Shown: positions 8,743-19,892, numbered from the stretch's first letter. The stretch is 64,000 nt of DNA from Asticcacaulis sp. (GCA_024707255.1 JANQAC010000001.1:930001-994000); one strand, 5' to 3'. The notes: generated by a model from the sequence alone, not told the origin. A program made the numbers and translations.

Positions 8743-9078
8743 TCAGACGGCGCAGGCAACGCCCTTGTGGCGCGGATCGAGATAGCTCCAGTAGCCGGGG
8801 GCACCGCGATGGGCCGGCGCCAGATGGACCGCGCGGGCGATATCACAGCCGCCGCCAGCCGCCAGGTGTCGCAGGGTAGTCGGCACATCCCACGGGCTGA
8901 ACTGAGTCAGGCCGAGATAGAGGCACAAGGCGATCAGGACAAAAGTACTGATCAGCTTCAGGCGATCGGAAATCTCGCTCTGCGCGTTCAGGCGTTTCGA
9001 GCTCGCGCCCAGGCGTTGCCGCAGGAATTGGGCGTCGTGTGTTTCAGACTGTCTTCCGTAGCTCGGTCCATGCGTCAT
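8743..9078 (-). CDS. membrane-anchored Excalibur-like calcium-binding domain protein
   Basis: A 111-residue protein: charged N-terminus (to about 38), one membrane segment KLISTFVLIALCLYLGLTQF (about 41-60), then a C-terminal domain CDIARAVHLAPAHRGAPGYW and SYLDPRHKGVACAV. The pattern of one Cys, GxPGYxxxLD and GVAC matches the Excalibur (extracellular calcium-binding) domain, although the usual DxDxDG loop is degenerate (DPRHKG), so calcium binding is doubtful. No partner is evident. Confidence 0.7.
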   Translation of the reverse strand: MTHGPSYGRQSETHDAQFLRQRLGASSKRLNAQSEISDRLKLISTFVLIALCLYLGLTQFSPWDVPTTLRHLAAGGGCDIARAVHLAPAHRGAPGYWSYLDPRHKGVACAV

Positions 9079-9147
9079 TGCCCGGCCCTCCGGATAACCA
9101 GGTTACGCCGAAGGCTCTAACAGTGGGTTTTCAAAAACGCTTAACGA

Positions 9148-9546
9148 TCAGATAAAATCGCGCAGCCAGGCGACCAACGGATCATCGGCCGGCGGCATGG
9201 GATACTGGCTCATGTCATTCGGGCGCACCCATTTGATGGCCTGGTGTTCCTTCGCTTCCGGCTCGCCTTCCCAGCGGCGGATCAGATAGAGCGGCATCAA
9301 CAGGTGAAAGGTTTCATAGGTATGCGAGGCGAAGACAAACGGCGCCAGGCACGCCTGCTTGACGACGATGCCGAGTTCTTCTTCCAGTTCGCGGATCAGG
9401 GCGGTTTCCGGCGTCTCGCCCGGTTCGACCTTGCCGCCGGGAAACTCCCACAGGCCGGCCAGTTGCTTGCCTTCCGGACGCTGGGCGATCAGCACCCGAC
9501 CATCGGAATCAACCAGGGCTGCGGCAACGACAAGGATGGTTTTCAT
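9148..9546 (-). CDS. mutT: 8-oxo-dGTP diphosphatase MutT
   Basis: Nudix hydrolase of 132 residues that removes 8-oxo-dGTP from the nucleotide pool. The complete Nudix box GX5EX7REUXEEXGU runs from G38 to I60 (GKVEPGETPETALIRELEEE). The N-terminal VVAAALVDSDGRVLIAQRP and FPGG are typical of MutT. Its ATG overlaps the stop of the upstream AT-rich gene (ATGA at 9543-9546), so expression is probably now coupled to that gene. Confidence 0.92.
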   Translation of the reverse strand: MKTILVVAAALVDSDGRVLIAQRPEGKQLAGLWEFPGGKVEPGETPETALIRELEEELGIVVKQACLAPFVFASHTYETFHLLMPLYLIRRWEGEPEAKEHQAIKWVRPNDMSQYPMPPADDPLVAWLRDFI

Positions 9547-10121
9547 TTTTCTTTTTCGCTGTTTTGTTCGGCTAAATTAACTACATAAATTGGCATCGGC
9601 TGCTCACCCGATACAATTTTAATCAAATTATCCCGCAACTTCTGCTGTGCGACATCATTTTCAGCATGAACTCTGGGATAATAAATGCCGAATTTTATTT
9701 GCTTAGCGGAAAATTTGTATCCTAAGGCTTTAGCCATTTTCACAAGCAAATCCATAAGAAGATCTACCCCTTGATCATTCCAAGATCGTATTTTTTCTTC
9801 ATCAAGTCCTTCTAAATTTGCAGTTAAATGCTTCATGTATTCATGCCATGAATGTAAAACTTCACTTTCCAATTTGTTCTCAGTTTCAAAGAAAAATATT
9901 TTCTTTTCTTTTTCGAAGAACAATTCAATAGAATTCAACGCTTGAACATGGTCATTGGATGCCGCGCGTTGTGCTCGCGTTGACATCAAAGTGTGAAATA
10001 TCCATAGCTTTTTCTGTCGCCCTTCCCTAATTCTCTCAATCCACTTTTGAACCTGAACTGCAATAAGTGGAGACACTAGGGTCGCCAAAATGATCAGAAT
10101 GTTGGTCGTGTTGATTTCCAT
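9543..10121 (-). CDS. AT-rich gene for a membrane-anchored uncharacterised protein (DUF6680-like)
   Basis: A 192-residue protein starting MEINTTNILIILATLVSPLI (one N-terminal membrane segment, about 5-24), then a soluble helical part with KKLWIFHTLMSTRAQRAASN and VQALNSIELFF, which resembles the DUF6680 family as I remember it. I took ATG 10121 because the earlier open frame to 10235 has no membrane-like or conserved residues. Base composition is far more AT-rich than its neighbours, a sign of transfer. Its stop overlaps the mutT start. Function is unknown. Confidence 0.65.
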   Translation of the reverse strand: MEINTTNILIILATLVSPLIAVQVQKWIERIREGRQKKLWIFHTLMSTRAQRAASNDHVQALNSIELFFEKEKKIFFFETENKLESEVLHSWHEYMKHLTANLEGLDEEKIRSWNDQGVDLLMDLLVKMAKALGYKFSAKQIKFGIYYPRVHAENDVAQQKLRDNLIKIVSGEQPMPIYVVNLAEQNSEKEK

Positions 10122-10189
10122 TGCTGTGCCCTTAGCCAATAGACTTTTTGTAACACGATTCGGAAATCGTGAGATTTGAGTCGAGTAGC

Positions 10190-10240
10190 AGGCGGCTAGC
10201 GACGGCTGTATGCTGATACAGCCTAGCGACGCCAACGCAC
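10190..10240. repeat. hairpin bracketed by CTAGCGACG direct repeats
   Basis: The nine-base phrase CTAGCGACG occurs twice around the inverted repeat GGCTGTAT-GCTG-ATACAGCC, just downstream of argJ and upstream of the AT-rich gene. It may be an argJ transcript end or a junction mark of the inserted gene. Confidence 0.4.
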
Positions 10241-10264
10241 TAATCGGCCAAAGATCGCGATTTC

Positions 10265-11695
10265 CTAGCTTCTATAGTCGCCGTTGATGCTGATATACCC
10301 ATGCGTCAGATCGCAGGTATAGACATGCGCCAGCGCCCGGCCGACGCCGACATCGACGCTGATCTCCAGTTCGGCGTTTTTCATGTAGGCCGACATCGCC
10401 GCCTCGTCATAGGTGCGTGACACGGCGCCGTGTTCGGCCGCCACCAGATCGCCGAAGCGGATGGCGATGCGGTCGCGGTCCACCGGTTCCTCTGTCTTGC
10501 CGACGGCCATGACGATCCGGCCCCAGTTGGCGTCCTCGCCGGCCAGCGCCGTCTTGACCAGCGGGCTTTCGGCGATCGACTTGGCGATTTTCCGCGCCGA
10601 GGCCGGTGACGATGCGCCGGTGACATTGACCTTGACGAACTTGGTGGCGCCCTCACCGTCGCGGATCAGTTGCGTGGCCAGGGAGTGCATGACCTTTTCC
10701 AGCTTGGCCTTGAAATCGGCCAGACGCTTGTCGCCGGCGCGGGAAATCTTCGGTGCACCAGCCGCCCCCGTGGCGAACAGCAGGCAGGTGTCATTGGTCG
10801 AGGTATCGCCATCCACCGTCACCGAATTGAAGGTGGTGCGGGTGAAAAGCGCCAGCAGGCTTTGCAGCACGCCGGGCGACAGGGTGGCGTCCGTGGCGAT
10901 AAAGGCCAGCATGGTGGCCATGTCCGGCGCGATCATGCCGGAGCCCTTGGCGATGCCGTTGATCCGCACCGTCACGCCCTCGATTACCGCCGTTTCCGAG
11001 GCGCCCTTGGGGAAGGTATCGGTAGTCATGATGGTGCCCGCGGCATCGGCCCAGGCATTGGCGCGCAGGTCTTTTTCCAGATCGAACAAGCGGGCGGCGA
11101 TCTTGCTGTCATCGAGCACCACGCCGATCACGCCTGTACTCGCCAGCATGATGTCGCGCTGGCGGCAGTCGATACGACGTGACAACGCCGAGGCCGTGCG
11201 GCGGGCGGCGTCGGCGCCCGGCTTGCCGGTGAAGGCATTGGCGCAGCCGGCATTGCAGATCAGGGCGCGGACATCGCTGCCCTCATTGGCGTCGAGCTGT
11301 TTCTTGCACCAGTCCACCGGCGCGGAGCCGACCGTATGGCGCGTGAAGACGCCGGCGCAGGTGGTGCCTTCGGCGAACTTCATCAGCAGGGTGTCTTTGC
11401 GGTCGTGCTTGTAGAAGCCGGAGCGGACGGTAGAGAGTTGCACGCCGCCCACCGGCGGCATATCCGGCAGCGGCACGGCCAGGGGGGATACGGCCAGGCC
11501 GGGCTTTCCGGGTGCCGCCGCTTTAGGGGCTTCGGCCTCCGGCGCGTGGGTCAGGTTGGCGACCGCATCGGCGCCGGTTTGCACCGCACGTTTCACCGCG
11601 CTGGTAAAGGGATCAAGCGCGCGCTCCAAACCCTCGGCGGCACGCTGGGTAATGCGGCTGGCGGAAGGGGTCTTTGATGGGGGCGTCTTGGTCAC
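10265..11695 (-). CDS. argJ: bifunctional ornithine acetyltransferase / N-acetylglutamate synthase
   Basis: Cyclic arginine pathway enzyme moving the acetyl group from N-acetylornithine to glutamate. The core starts near GLAVSPLAVPLPDMPPVGGV. The autoproteolysis site is intact (KGSGMIAPDMATML, with the threonine of MATML becoming the nucleophile of the beta chain), as is the C-terminal DLTHGYISINGDYRS. I placed the start at GTG 11695 (VTKTPPSKTPSASR) behind AAGGA; the open frame extends to 11815 but that part looks untranslated. Compared with the 400-415 residue norm it has an extra N-terminal Ala/Pro-rich stretch of about 70 residues, whose role is unclear. Confidence 0.92.
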   Translation of the reverse strand: MTKTPPSKTPSASRITQRAAEGLERALDPFTSAVKRAVQTGADAVANLTHAPEAEAPKAAAPGKPGLAVSPLAVPLPDMPPVGGVQLSTVRSGFYKHDRKDTLLMKFAEGTTCAGVFTRHTVGSAPVDWCKKQLDANEGSDVRALICNAGCANAFTGKPGADAARRTASALSRRIDCRQRDIMLASTGVIGVVLDDSKIAARLFDLEKDLRANAWADAAGTIMTTDTFPKGASETAVIEGVTVRINGIAKGSGMIAPDMATMLAFIATDATLSPGVLQSLLALFTRTTFNSVTVDGDTSTNDTCLLFATGAAGAPKISRAGDKRLADFKAKLEKVMHSLATQLIRDGEGATKFVKVNVTGASSPASARKIAKSIAESPLVKTALAGEDANWGRIVMAVGKTEEPVDRDRIAIRFGDLVAAEHGAVSRTYDEAAMSAYMKNAELEISVDVGVGRALAHVYTCDLTHGYISINGDYRS

Positions 11696-11835
11696 TGGCG
11701 CGGTTCCTTTAACTGACGGAATACGGTCTTGCCCCTTAACAGAGACACGGTAAGGACGCCATAGGCAATAGGCGCTCCGGGCCGATACACGCACTGTTAC
11801 GACAGGTTTTGCCAAATGTGATGGAGAGAGGGCTT

Positions 11836-11872
11836 TTTCGCAGGTGCGAAATATGTTATGACAGCGCTGTCA
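11836..11872 (+). promoter_or_regulatory. two adjacent operator-like palindromes
   Basis: TTTCGCA-GG-TGCGAAA (11836-11851) is followed 7 bases later by the perfect 14-bp palindrome TGACAGCGCTGTCA (11859-11872). The second has the central CG and arm length of LacI-family operators of the kind used for sugar uptake genes in Caulobacteraceae. They lie 40-80 bases upstream of a pair of tiny ORFs. No LacI-type regulator is in the window. Confidence 0.55.
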
Positions 11873-11913
11873 GTAAATATGAGGCGGGCCATCCCCCGCG
11901 GGAATTAAGTATC

Positions 11914-11991
11914 ATGAAGTCCATCGCCAGCATTTTTGTGAACCTCGTCATCGGTTGGGCCCGCGCGCACCGCCTGCCCGTCGCGGACTAA
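11914..11991 (+). CDS. 25-residue small ORF, first of a pair
   Basis: MKSIASIFVNLVIGW followed by ARAHRLPVAD and a stop. The first half is an amphipathic or membrane-seeking helix, the second is basic and then acidic. A purine-rich GGGAATTAAG lies upstream of the ATG. The pair sits behind two palindromes and before two hairpins, which suggests a real short transcript. I do not recognise the peptide; it could be a small membrane peptide, a leader, or chance. Confidence 0.45.
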   Translation: MKSIASIFVNLVIGWARAHRLPVAD

Positions 11992-12006
11992 AGGGAGCGC
12001 CACACG

Positions 12007-12081
12007 ATGAAAAAGCAGATTGAAGCCTTCCTGATGGGCCTGCTGGCCTTCGGTTTCGCGCCGGGTACGGCGAAGTTCTGA
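12007..12081 (+). CDS. 24-residue small ORF, second of a pair
   Basis: MKKQIEAFLMGLLAFGFAPG then TAKF and a stop: two lysines followed by a hydrophobic stretch, like a minimal membrane peptide. A good ribosome site (AAGGGAG, 8-9 bases upstream) lies in the 15-base gap after the first small ORF. A hairpin with a T-run begins at its stop codon. Unknown function. Confidence 0.5.
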   Translation: MKKQIEAFLMGLLAFGFAPGTAKF

Positions 12082-12146
12082 TCGCTGCCAGCGATCGCCC
12101 TTTTTGAAGGCCGGGTGACGTTTTACGTCTTTTGCCCGGCCTTTTT
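12080..12146 (+). terminator. tandem terminator hairpins after the small ORFs
   Basis: First hairpin GATCGCTG-C-CAGCGATC followed by GCCCTTTTT; second hairpin GGCCGGGTGACG ... CCCGGCC followed by five T (12109-12146). Both favour the rightward transcript. The second overlaps the likely true 3' end of the leftward parvulin-like gene. Confidence 0.75.
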
Positions 12147-13102
12147 CACAGGCGCGGCGCTGGATGCGGAGGCGCTGTCCGAAGACCCATCATCCGCCGC
12201 CATCGAGGCCGGGGCGGAATCCGGCTCCTGGCCGCCCCCGTCTGCGACGGCTTGACCAGCAGCTCGACCTTGGCCTTCTTGCGCAGGCTATTCAGCATAC
12301 CCGCCACCTGGTTATAGATCAGGTAGCGCATGATGATCGGGCGCTCTTCCTCAAGCGTCGGCAATTGCTCGGGCCGGCGATCCTCGACTCGCAGCAGCGC
12401 CCAGCCGCCATCGACCTGGACCGGCCCCACCGTATCGCCGGTCTTGGCCGTCGCCAGCACGCCCTTATAGGCTTGCGGCATGATGTCCGTGGTGAAATAG
12501 CCCATGTCGCCGCCATTGAAGCGCGTGCCCTGGTCGATCGACTTTTCCATCGCCATGGCTTCGAACAGGGCGCCGCCCACGAGCTGCTTCAGCGCCGCGT
12601 CGGCCTCGGCCTTGGTCCGCAGCAGTATCAGGCGCGTGCGGATTTCCTCGGATTGTTTCGACAGCTTGACCTGCTCGTCGTAATGATCCTTAACCGCCTT
12701 GTCGTCGATATCGCGGTCAATGCTGGTCTCGACCAGCATGTCGCCCAGAATACGGTCATGCGCGGCGCGCAGGCGGCGCTGGGCGGTGGTCGATTTCTCC
12801 AGCCCCTTGGCCATGGCCGCCTTGGCCAGCAGGCGCTGGTCGATCACCTCTTCCAGGGTGCGCGAGAACAGGTCGGAGGTGACATCGAGCGGCTCGCCCG
12901 GACCGATCTGCCCCTGGGCGATCGCCTCGGCACGGACATCGGAGGTCCAGATGGTTTCGCCGTCGATCCGCGCCACCGCGACATCGCCGGCTTCCGGCGG
13001 CGCTTCATTGCTGACGGTCGTCTTGTTACAGGCCGCGACGCTTAAACTCAGCGCCAGCAGGACAGGCACGTATACGAAGCGCAGGACAGAGCGTTTAACC
13101 AT
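12123..13102 (-). CDS. parvulin-type peptidyl-prolyl isomerase lipoprotein, C-terminus frameshifted
   Basis: Periplasmic PpiC/SurA-like chaperone. From ATG 13102 it has a lipoprotein signal (MVKRSVLRFVYVPVLLALSL then SVAAC), an N-terminal helical domain with DQRLLAKAAMAKGLE, and a parvulin domain: IRTRLILLRTKAEADAALKQ, FNGGDMGYFTTDIMP, GPVQVDGGWALLRVEDRRP. As read, the last 35 residues are a basic out-of-frame tail ending at 12146. Adding one base to the C-run at 12235-12239 gives GGGQEPDSAPASMAADDG and a Ser/Ala-rich end with a stop at 12123. The gene is divergent from secA, and both act on exported proteins. Confidence 0.85.
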
Positions 13103-13366
13103 GAATTTCCCCAAAGTGGCCTTACGACGGTACCGACCCCAAGCCGACATTGACATACATCATTCCGCCGCTTAAGTCAGTGCCCGTGCTTGAAAAGCGC
13201 AATTCCGGACCTATTTGACCTGTAAGTCGTTTCAGTCTCGTTACGAACACTACAGATAAATAAGACGTTTTCGCGCCGACTTCACAATTCTCTACATCTG
13301 ACAGGCTAATCTGGCCCGATTTGAGGCTATTTCAGACTGATACGAAATTCATAGTTAAGGTTTCTC

Positions 13367-16255
<2,889 letters not shown>

Positions 16256-16294
16256 GCCGCAAGTTTTTAGCCAGACGGGCTTCGCCCTTTGGGC

Positions 16295-16339
16295 GGCTCA
16301 GGTGCCAAGTTCAAGCACTGCCACGGCACCCTGGTTTAA
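16295..16339 (+). pseudogene. orphan duplicate of the last 15 codons of secA
   Basis: Reads [15 protein letters not shown] and a stop in frame. Over the 13 shared codons [13 protein letters not shown] plus V and stop, the amino acids are the same as the SecA end while about eight codons differ only by synonymous changes, including TAA in place of TGA. That pattern means the copy evolved as real secA coding DNA in another allele before being stranded here. It is too short to be a gene. Confidence 0.8.
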
Positions 16340-16355
16340 AGCGATCATCCTCCAC

Positions 16356-16425
16356 CTTATACCTCCCCGGCTTGCCGCGAAGGGGGACTGCGCCAGTCTT
16401 CATGGCGTGGTGGTGGGTTTCTTGC
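16356..16425. repeat. family-A palindromic repeat, degenerate
   Basis: TATACCTCCCCGGCTTGCCG, GAAGGGGGACT, a second hairpin (around GACTGCGCCAGTC) and GTGGTGGTGGGTTTCTT. The first hairpin has decayed relative to the other copies. It fills the gap between secA and the DAAO gene; the rest of 16426-16551 shows no feature. Confidence 0.65.
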
Positions 16426-16551
16426 TTCGACCCAATACCATAACATCTAGCTGGTCATTTTTTTGTGACCATTCCCTATCCCATAGTCCTTGGGCTTGTC
16501 GCCGCATGATACCGTCGTATAGGGTGCCGGCGCTTACAGATGGGGGAGCTT

Positions 16552-17708
16552 ATGGCCAGAACAACCGACAGACGCTCGCTTATCCGCACCGGCCTGGCCG
16601 CCGCCGTGCTGGCCCCGCTAACGGCGCCCCGAATAGCCCTGGCGGCCGAGCCGCCGCTGATCCCTATCCACACCGATCCGGCGCAGGTGTTCCGCACCAC
16701 GGTCTGCCTGCGCCCCTTCCGCGCCGCCGGTCCGCGCATCGAAAGCGAAACCGTCGGGCGCAAACAGGTCATCCATAATTACGGCCACGGCGGCAGCGGC
16801 TGGTCGCTCTCCGGGGCTCGGCCGCAGAAGCCGTCTGGCTGGCCATGCAGTCCTCGCCGCGAAAAGTCGCGGTCATCGGCGCCGGCGCGCTTGGCCTGAC
16901 CGCCGCCATCACCGCCCAGCGCGCCGGGGCCGAGGTCACCATTTACGCGAAGGAGCGCTTTCCCTTTGTCCGTTCGGCGCGCGCCACCGGCATCTGGTCG
17001 CCGGATTCGCGCGTGGCACAAACCGCCGCTATGCCCGCCGATTTTCCCGTCCTGTGGGAGCGCATGGCGCGCACCGCCGCCGCCCTGCACGAAAGCTATG
17101 TCGGCAGCGCCGGCAATCCGGTGGAATGGATCGATTACTACATCCTGCGCGATCCGGAACCGGAAACCCAGCCGGCCGCTGAAGCCCCCGACGTTTTTGA
17201 CCCCGGTTTTGCCTCTCTGAACGACCGCCTTCAGGGCCTGATGCCGCATTCCGGTCCGGTAGCGACGGAAACCACGCCGTTTGCCGCCGCGCAGGTGCGC
17301 CGCGCTGCCAATCTCTCCTTCAATATCGCCGACTACGGTCGCCAGCTTGAGGCTGATTTCCTGGTGGCCGGCGGGCGTTTTGAATATATGGAATTTCATG
17401 AGCCGTCCGACCTCTCCAGACTGAAGGAAAAGGTCATCATCAACTGCACCGGCTATGGCGCCCGCGCCCTGTGGCGCGATGAAAGCGTCATTCCCATCCG
17501 CGGCCAGATCGTCTGGCTGACCCCGCAGGAAGGCGTCCATTACGGCTTTTATCATGAGGGTGTCGGCGTCCTGGCCCGTCGTGACGGCATAGTGGTGCAG
17601 GACTTCGGCCCCGACGAAGCCTTCGGCTGGAACGACGCCAACGAGACCGCCGATCCGGCAGCCGCCCAAGCGACACTTGAAAAGCTGAAGACGGTCTATC
17701 GGGTGTAG
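16552..17708 (+). CDS. FAD-dependent D-amino-acid-oxidase-like protein with Tat signal, frameshifted as read
   Basis: Exported oxidoreductase. ATG 16552 follows GGGGGAG and opens a twin-arginine signal (TTDRRSLIRTGLAAAV, cleavage near ALAAEP). Next comes RPFRAAGPRIESETVGRKQV and HNYGHGGSGW, then the FAD-binding VAVIGAGALGLTAAI, ATGIWSPDSRVA and a C-terminal PIRGQIVWLTP. In ordinary D-amino-acid oxidases the HNYGHGG motif is C-terminal; here it precedes the FAD motif, an order I recall in a caulobacterial subfamily. The frame breaks at the G-run 16813-16816; one more G (or a T giving SWGS) rejoins it into about 385 residues. Substrate is unknown. Confidence 0.82.
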
Positions 17709-17762
17709 CGGGCTAGCGCAAAGCACGATAAATGATTATAGTGAATTCGGAGGTGTTCGATC

Positions 17763-17990
17763 GTGTCAAGAAAAGGCCAACATGTAGTTCCGTCCGCTAC
17801 TGGCGGTTGGAGCGTAAAAAAGTCAGGCGCAATGCGAGCTACGGTCATTTACCAAACGCAAGCCGAGGCTATTGCGGCCGCAACAAAGATTGCACAAAAT
17901 CAAAAGACTGAGCTTTATATTCATGGGCGAGATGGGCGTATCCGTGAGCGCAATTCCTATGGCACAGACCCGCACCCACCAAAGGGATAA
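17763..17990 (+). CDS. DUF2188 domain protein
   Basis: A 75-residue protein starting at GTG 17763 with a strong GGAGG nine bases upstream. It contains HVVPSATGGWSVKKSGAMRA and a segment beginning YQTQAEAI, then ELYIHGRDGRIRERNSYGTD, the DUF2188 pattern. Such proteins are small, lone and of unknown role. Its stop is two bases before the TTG start of the next gene, so the two form one unit, more AT-rich than the flanking DNA. Confidence 0.82.
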   Translation: MSRKGQHVVPSATGGWSVKKSGAMRATVIYQTQAEAIAAATKIAQNQKTELYIHGRDGRIRERNSYGTDPHPPKG

Positions 17991-17992
17991 AT

Positions 17993-18619
17993 TTGCCAAT
18001 CCCGTTTGAAAAATCTGTCTTTATCAATTGCCCTTTTGATCCGGAGTTTGCCCCCTTGCTGCAGGCGGTGGCATTCTGTGTGACCGATTTGGGCTTCTAT
18101 CCTCGATTGGCACCCGAAAATGCCGATAATGCGGCAAATAGATTAGATCGAATTATTGATTTAATTCGAGAATCAAAATTCGCTATACACGATTTAAGCC
18201 GCTGTAAATCCATCTCAGCCAATGAATATTCAAGACTGAATATGCCTTTTGAATTGGGCATTGATCATGGCGCCCGAAGGCTAGGTGAAAATTCGTTATC
18301 TTCTAAAGCGATCCTCATACTTGAGCATACCCAGTATGATTATCAGAAGTCGTTGTCTGATATTTCCGGTTGGGATATCCATGCTCACGGAGGGGACCAT
18401 ATTAAAGCCGTTCGCCATGTACGAAATTGGCTTTTAAGACAAGCCAATGCGGATCCAACAGGCCCCGCCAAAATACTTAGCGATTACGCCACATTTCAAG
18501 AATGGTATTGGGAACGCGAACTTGGCCGCGGCTCCTCTGAAGAAGATATTAAGTCCTACCCAACAGTTCAGATGGTAGATGCAATGCGCGAATGGGTCGA
18601 CAAAGGCCGGCCGACATAG
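17993..18619 (+). CDS. TIR-like / nucleoside-deoxyribosyltransferase-like protein, possible defence effector
   Basis: A 208-residue soluble protein from TTG 17993 (AAGGG five bases upstream, coupled to the DUF2188 gene). It begins KSVFINCPFDPEF, then LGFYPRLAPENAD, RIIDLIRESKFAIHDLSRC and RLNMPFELGIDHGARRL. The beta-alpha pattern and the glutamate in NMPFELG resemble the TIR / nucleoside 2-deoxyribosyltransferase fold, where a glutamate in this position attacks the N-glycosidic bond. Related genes are usually called hypothetical. NAD or nucleotide cleavage is an inference. The gene is AT-rich and shows signs of transfer. Confidence 0.6.
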   Translation: MPIPFEKSVFINCPFDPEFAPLLQAVAFCVTDLGFYPRLAPENADNAANRLDRIIDLIRESKFAIHDLSRCKSISANEYSRLNMPFELGIDHGARRLGENSLSSKAILILEHTQYDYQKSLSDISGWDIHAHGGDHIKAVRHVRNWLLRQANADPTGPAKILSDYATFQEWYWERELGRGSSEEDIKSYPTVQMVDAMREWVDKGRPT

Positions 18620-18727
18620 CCACCCGCATTGCTTAAGGTCCACATCCTAGAAGCTGGCTATTCTTAAAATACTGGACCTTTCGCTCCAAAAGTGATATCA
18701 CTTTGATATAACTTTATGGAGGGCAAG

Positions 18728-18925
18728 ATGACCGATGACAGCAGGCCCCTGAGCGAATTGGTGGCGCAGGGCTGGGAAATCCTGAACTACAGTTCGTCAC
18801 ACGACGCCACCAATGGCGCGATTGTCGAAAATTTCCTTCTGCGCAAACAGAAGATGCACCGGATCCTCAGCGTCAGGCCGAAGATGCTCGGCAAGGGATT
18901 TGTCGTCAAGGAAATGGATGTTTAA
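18728..18925 (+). CDS. small hypothetical protein preceding the SPFH gene
   Basis: A 65-residue protein from ATG 18728 behind GGAGGGC (the in-frame ATG at 18716 lacks a ribosome site). Sequence: [18 protein letters not shown], then [18 protein letters not shown] and [11 protein letters not shown]. It has no membrane segment. It lies 11 bases before the SPFH gene and probably forms one operon with it. I do not recognise a named family. Confidence 0.65.
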   Translation: MTDDSRPLSELVAQGWEILNYSSSHDATNGAIVENFLLRKQKMHRILSVRPKMLGKGFVVKEMDV

Positions 18926-18936
18926 GGGAGGGTGAT

Positions 18937-19806
18937 ATGAACGATCAACCGATAAACAGTACCCGTGAACGCGTCGGCGAAAGCGGCAATGGCGGCGTCA
19001 TGCTGCTGGTCTTCCTGGCGCTCGTGGTGGCGGCCGTCATCGCCCCGGTCATGCGGATGCCGCTGTGGGCCATACCGCCGGCCCTGACGGCGCTCTTCCT
19101 GCTGATGGGCTTCTACACTGTCCAGCCCAACCAGACCGTGGCGCTCACCGTTTTTGGCAATTACAAGGGCAGCGACCGCAATACCGGCCTGCGCTGGGTG
19201 CCCTTCTGGTATGGCCGCCGCAAGGTGTCCCTGCGGGTCCGCAATGTCACCAGCGAGGCCCTGAAGGTCAATGACCAGCGCGGCAATCCGATCGAGATCG
19301 CCGCCAATATCGTCTGGCATGTCGCCGATTCGGCGCAGGCTTTGTTCGATGTCGATGACTATGCCGCCTTCGTCAATATCCAGATCGAGACAGCCCTGCG
19401 CGAAACGGCGCGCCAGTATGCCTATGATCACGCCGATGACGGCCAGCCGACCCTGCGCGATGACGCCGATATCGTCGGCGCCCGGCTGAAAGAGGATTTG
19501 CAGGCGCGCGTGGCGGTGGCCGGCGTGGCGGTCGATGAAGCCCACCTGATGCACCTGGCCTATGCGCCGGAAATCGCCGGCGCCATGCTCAAGCGCCAGC
19601 AGGCCGAGGCGGTGATTGCCGCCCGCCAGAAGATCGTCGCCGGCGCCGTCGGCATGGTCGAAATGGCCCTGGAGCAGTTGTCGCAGCGCGGCGTCGTCGA
19701 TCTCGACGAGGAGCGCAAGGCGTCGATGGTGTCAAACCTGCTGGTCGTGCTGTGTGCCGATCGGGAAGTCCAGCCGGTGGTCAATACCGGCACACTTTAC
19801 GGCTAG
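18937..19806 (+). CDS. SPFH/band-7 domain membrane protein
   Basis: Prohibitin-type membrane scaffold of 289 residues. Two hydrophobic segments at about 24-42 and 46-63 are followed by [20 protein letters not shown], the SPFH domain ([36 protein letters not shown]) and a helical end rich in [19 protein letters not shown]. Members organise membrane proteins and proteases. The ribosome site is GGGAGGG before ATG 18937. Downstream, across a repeat-type intergenic region, is a ribbon-helix-helix gene that often accompanies this family. Confidence 0.85.
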   Translation: MNDQPINSTRERVGESGNGGVMLLVFLALVVAAVIAPVMRMPLWAIPPALTALFLLMGFYTVQPNQTVALTVFGNYKGSDRNTGLRWVPFWYGRRKVSLRVRNVTSEALKVNDQRGNPIEIAANIVWHVADSAQALFDVDDYAAFVNIQIETALRETARQYAYDHADDGQPTLRDDADIVGARLKEDLQARVAVAGVAVDEAHLMHLAYAPEIAGAMLKRQQAEAVIAARQKIVAGAVGMVEMALEQLSQRGVVDLDEERKASMVSNLLVVLCADREVQPVVNTGTLYG

Positions 19807-19892
19807 AGCATAGATCCGACTGAATCGGATCTATGCTCTAGCTCTTTACTTTGACGCACTTTTTAATCCGAAAAGTGCGTCACACTTTTCGG
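19804..19892. repeat. dispersed-type double hairpin between the SPFH and RHH genes
   Basis: A 16-bp perfect stem (TAGAGCATAGATCCGA and its complement, loop CTGAA, 19804-19840) starts on the SPFH stop codon. It is followed by two mutually exclusive stems: GACGCACTTTT with AAAAGTGCGTC (19853-19881) or CCGAAAAGTG with CACTTTTCGG (19868-19892). The block ends AAGTGCTCT. Repeats of this build are common between genes in alphaproteobacteria; the alternative stems could also work as an attenuator for the next gene. Confidence 0.6.

Noticed and set aside
10195..10265. Possible echo of the argJ 3' end (GCISI against GYISI) beyond argJ
   Set aside because: Only five residues and about a dozen bases match; too short to separate from chance, unlike the four echoes reported.
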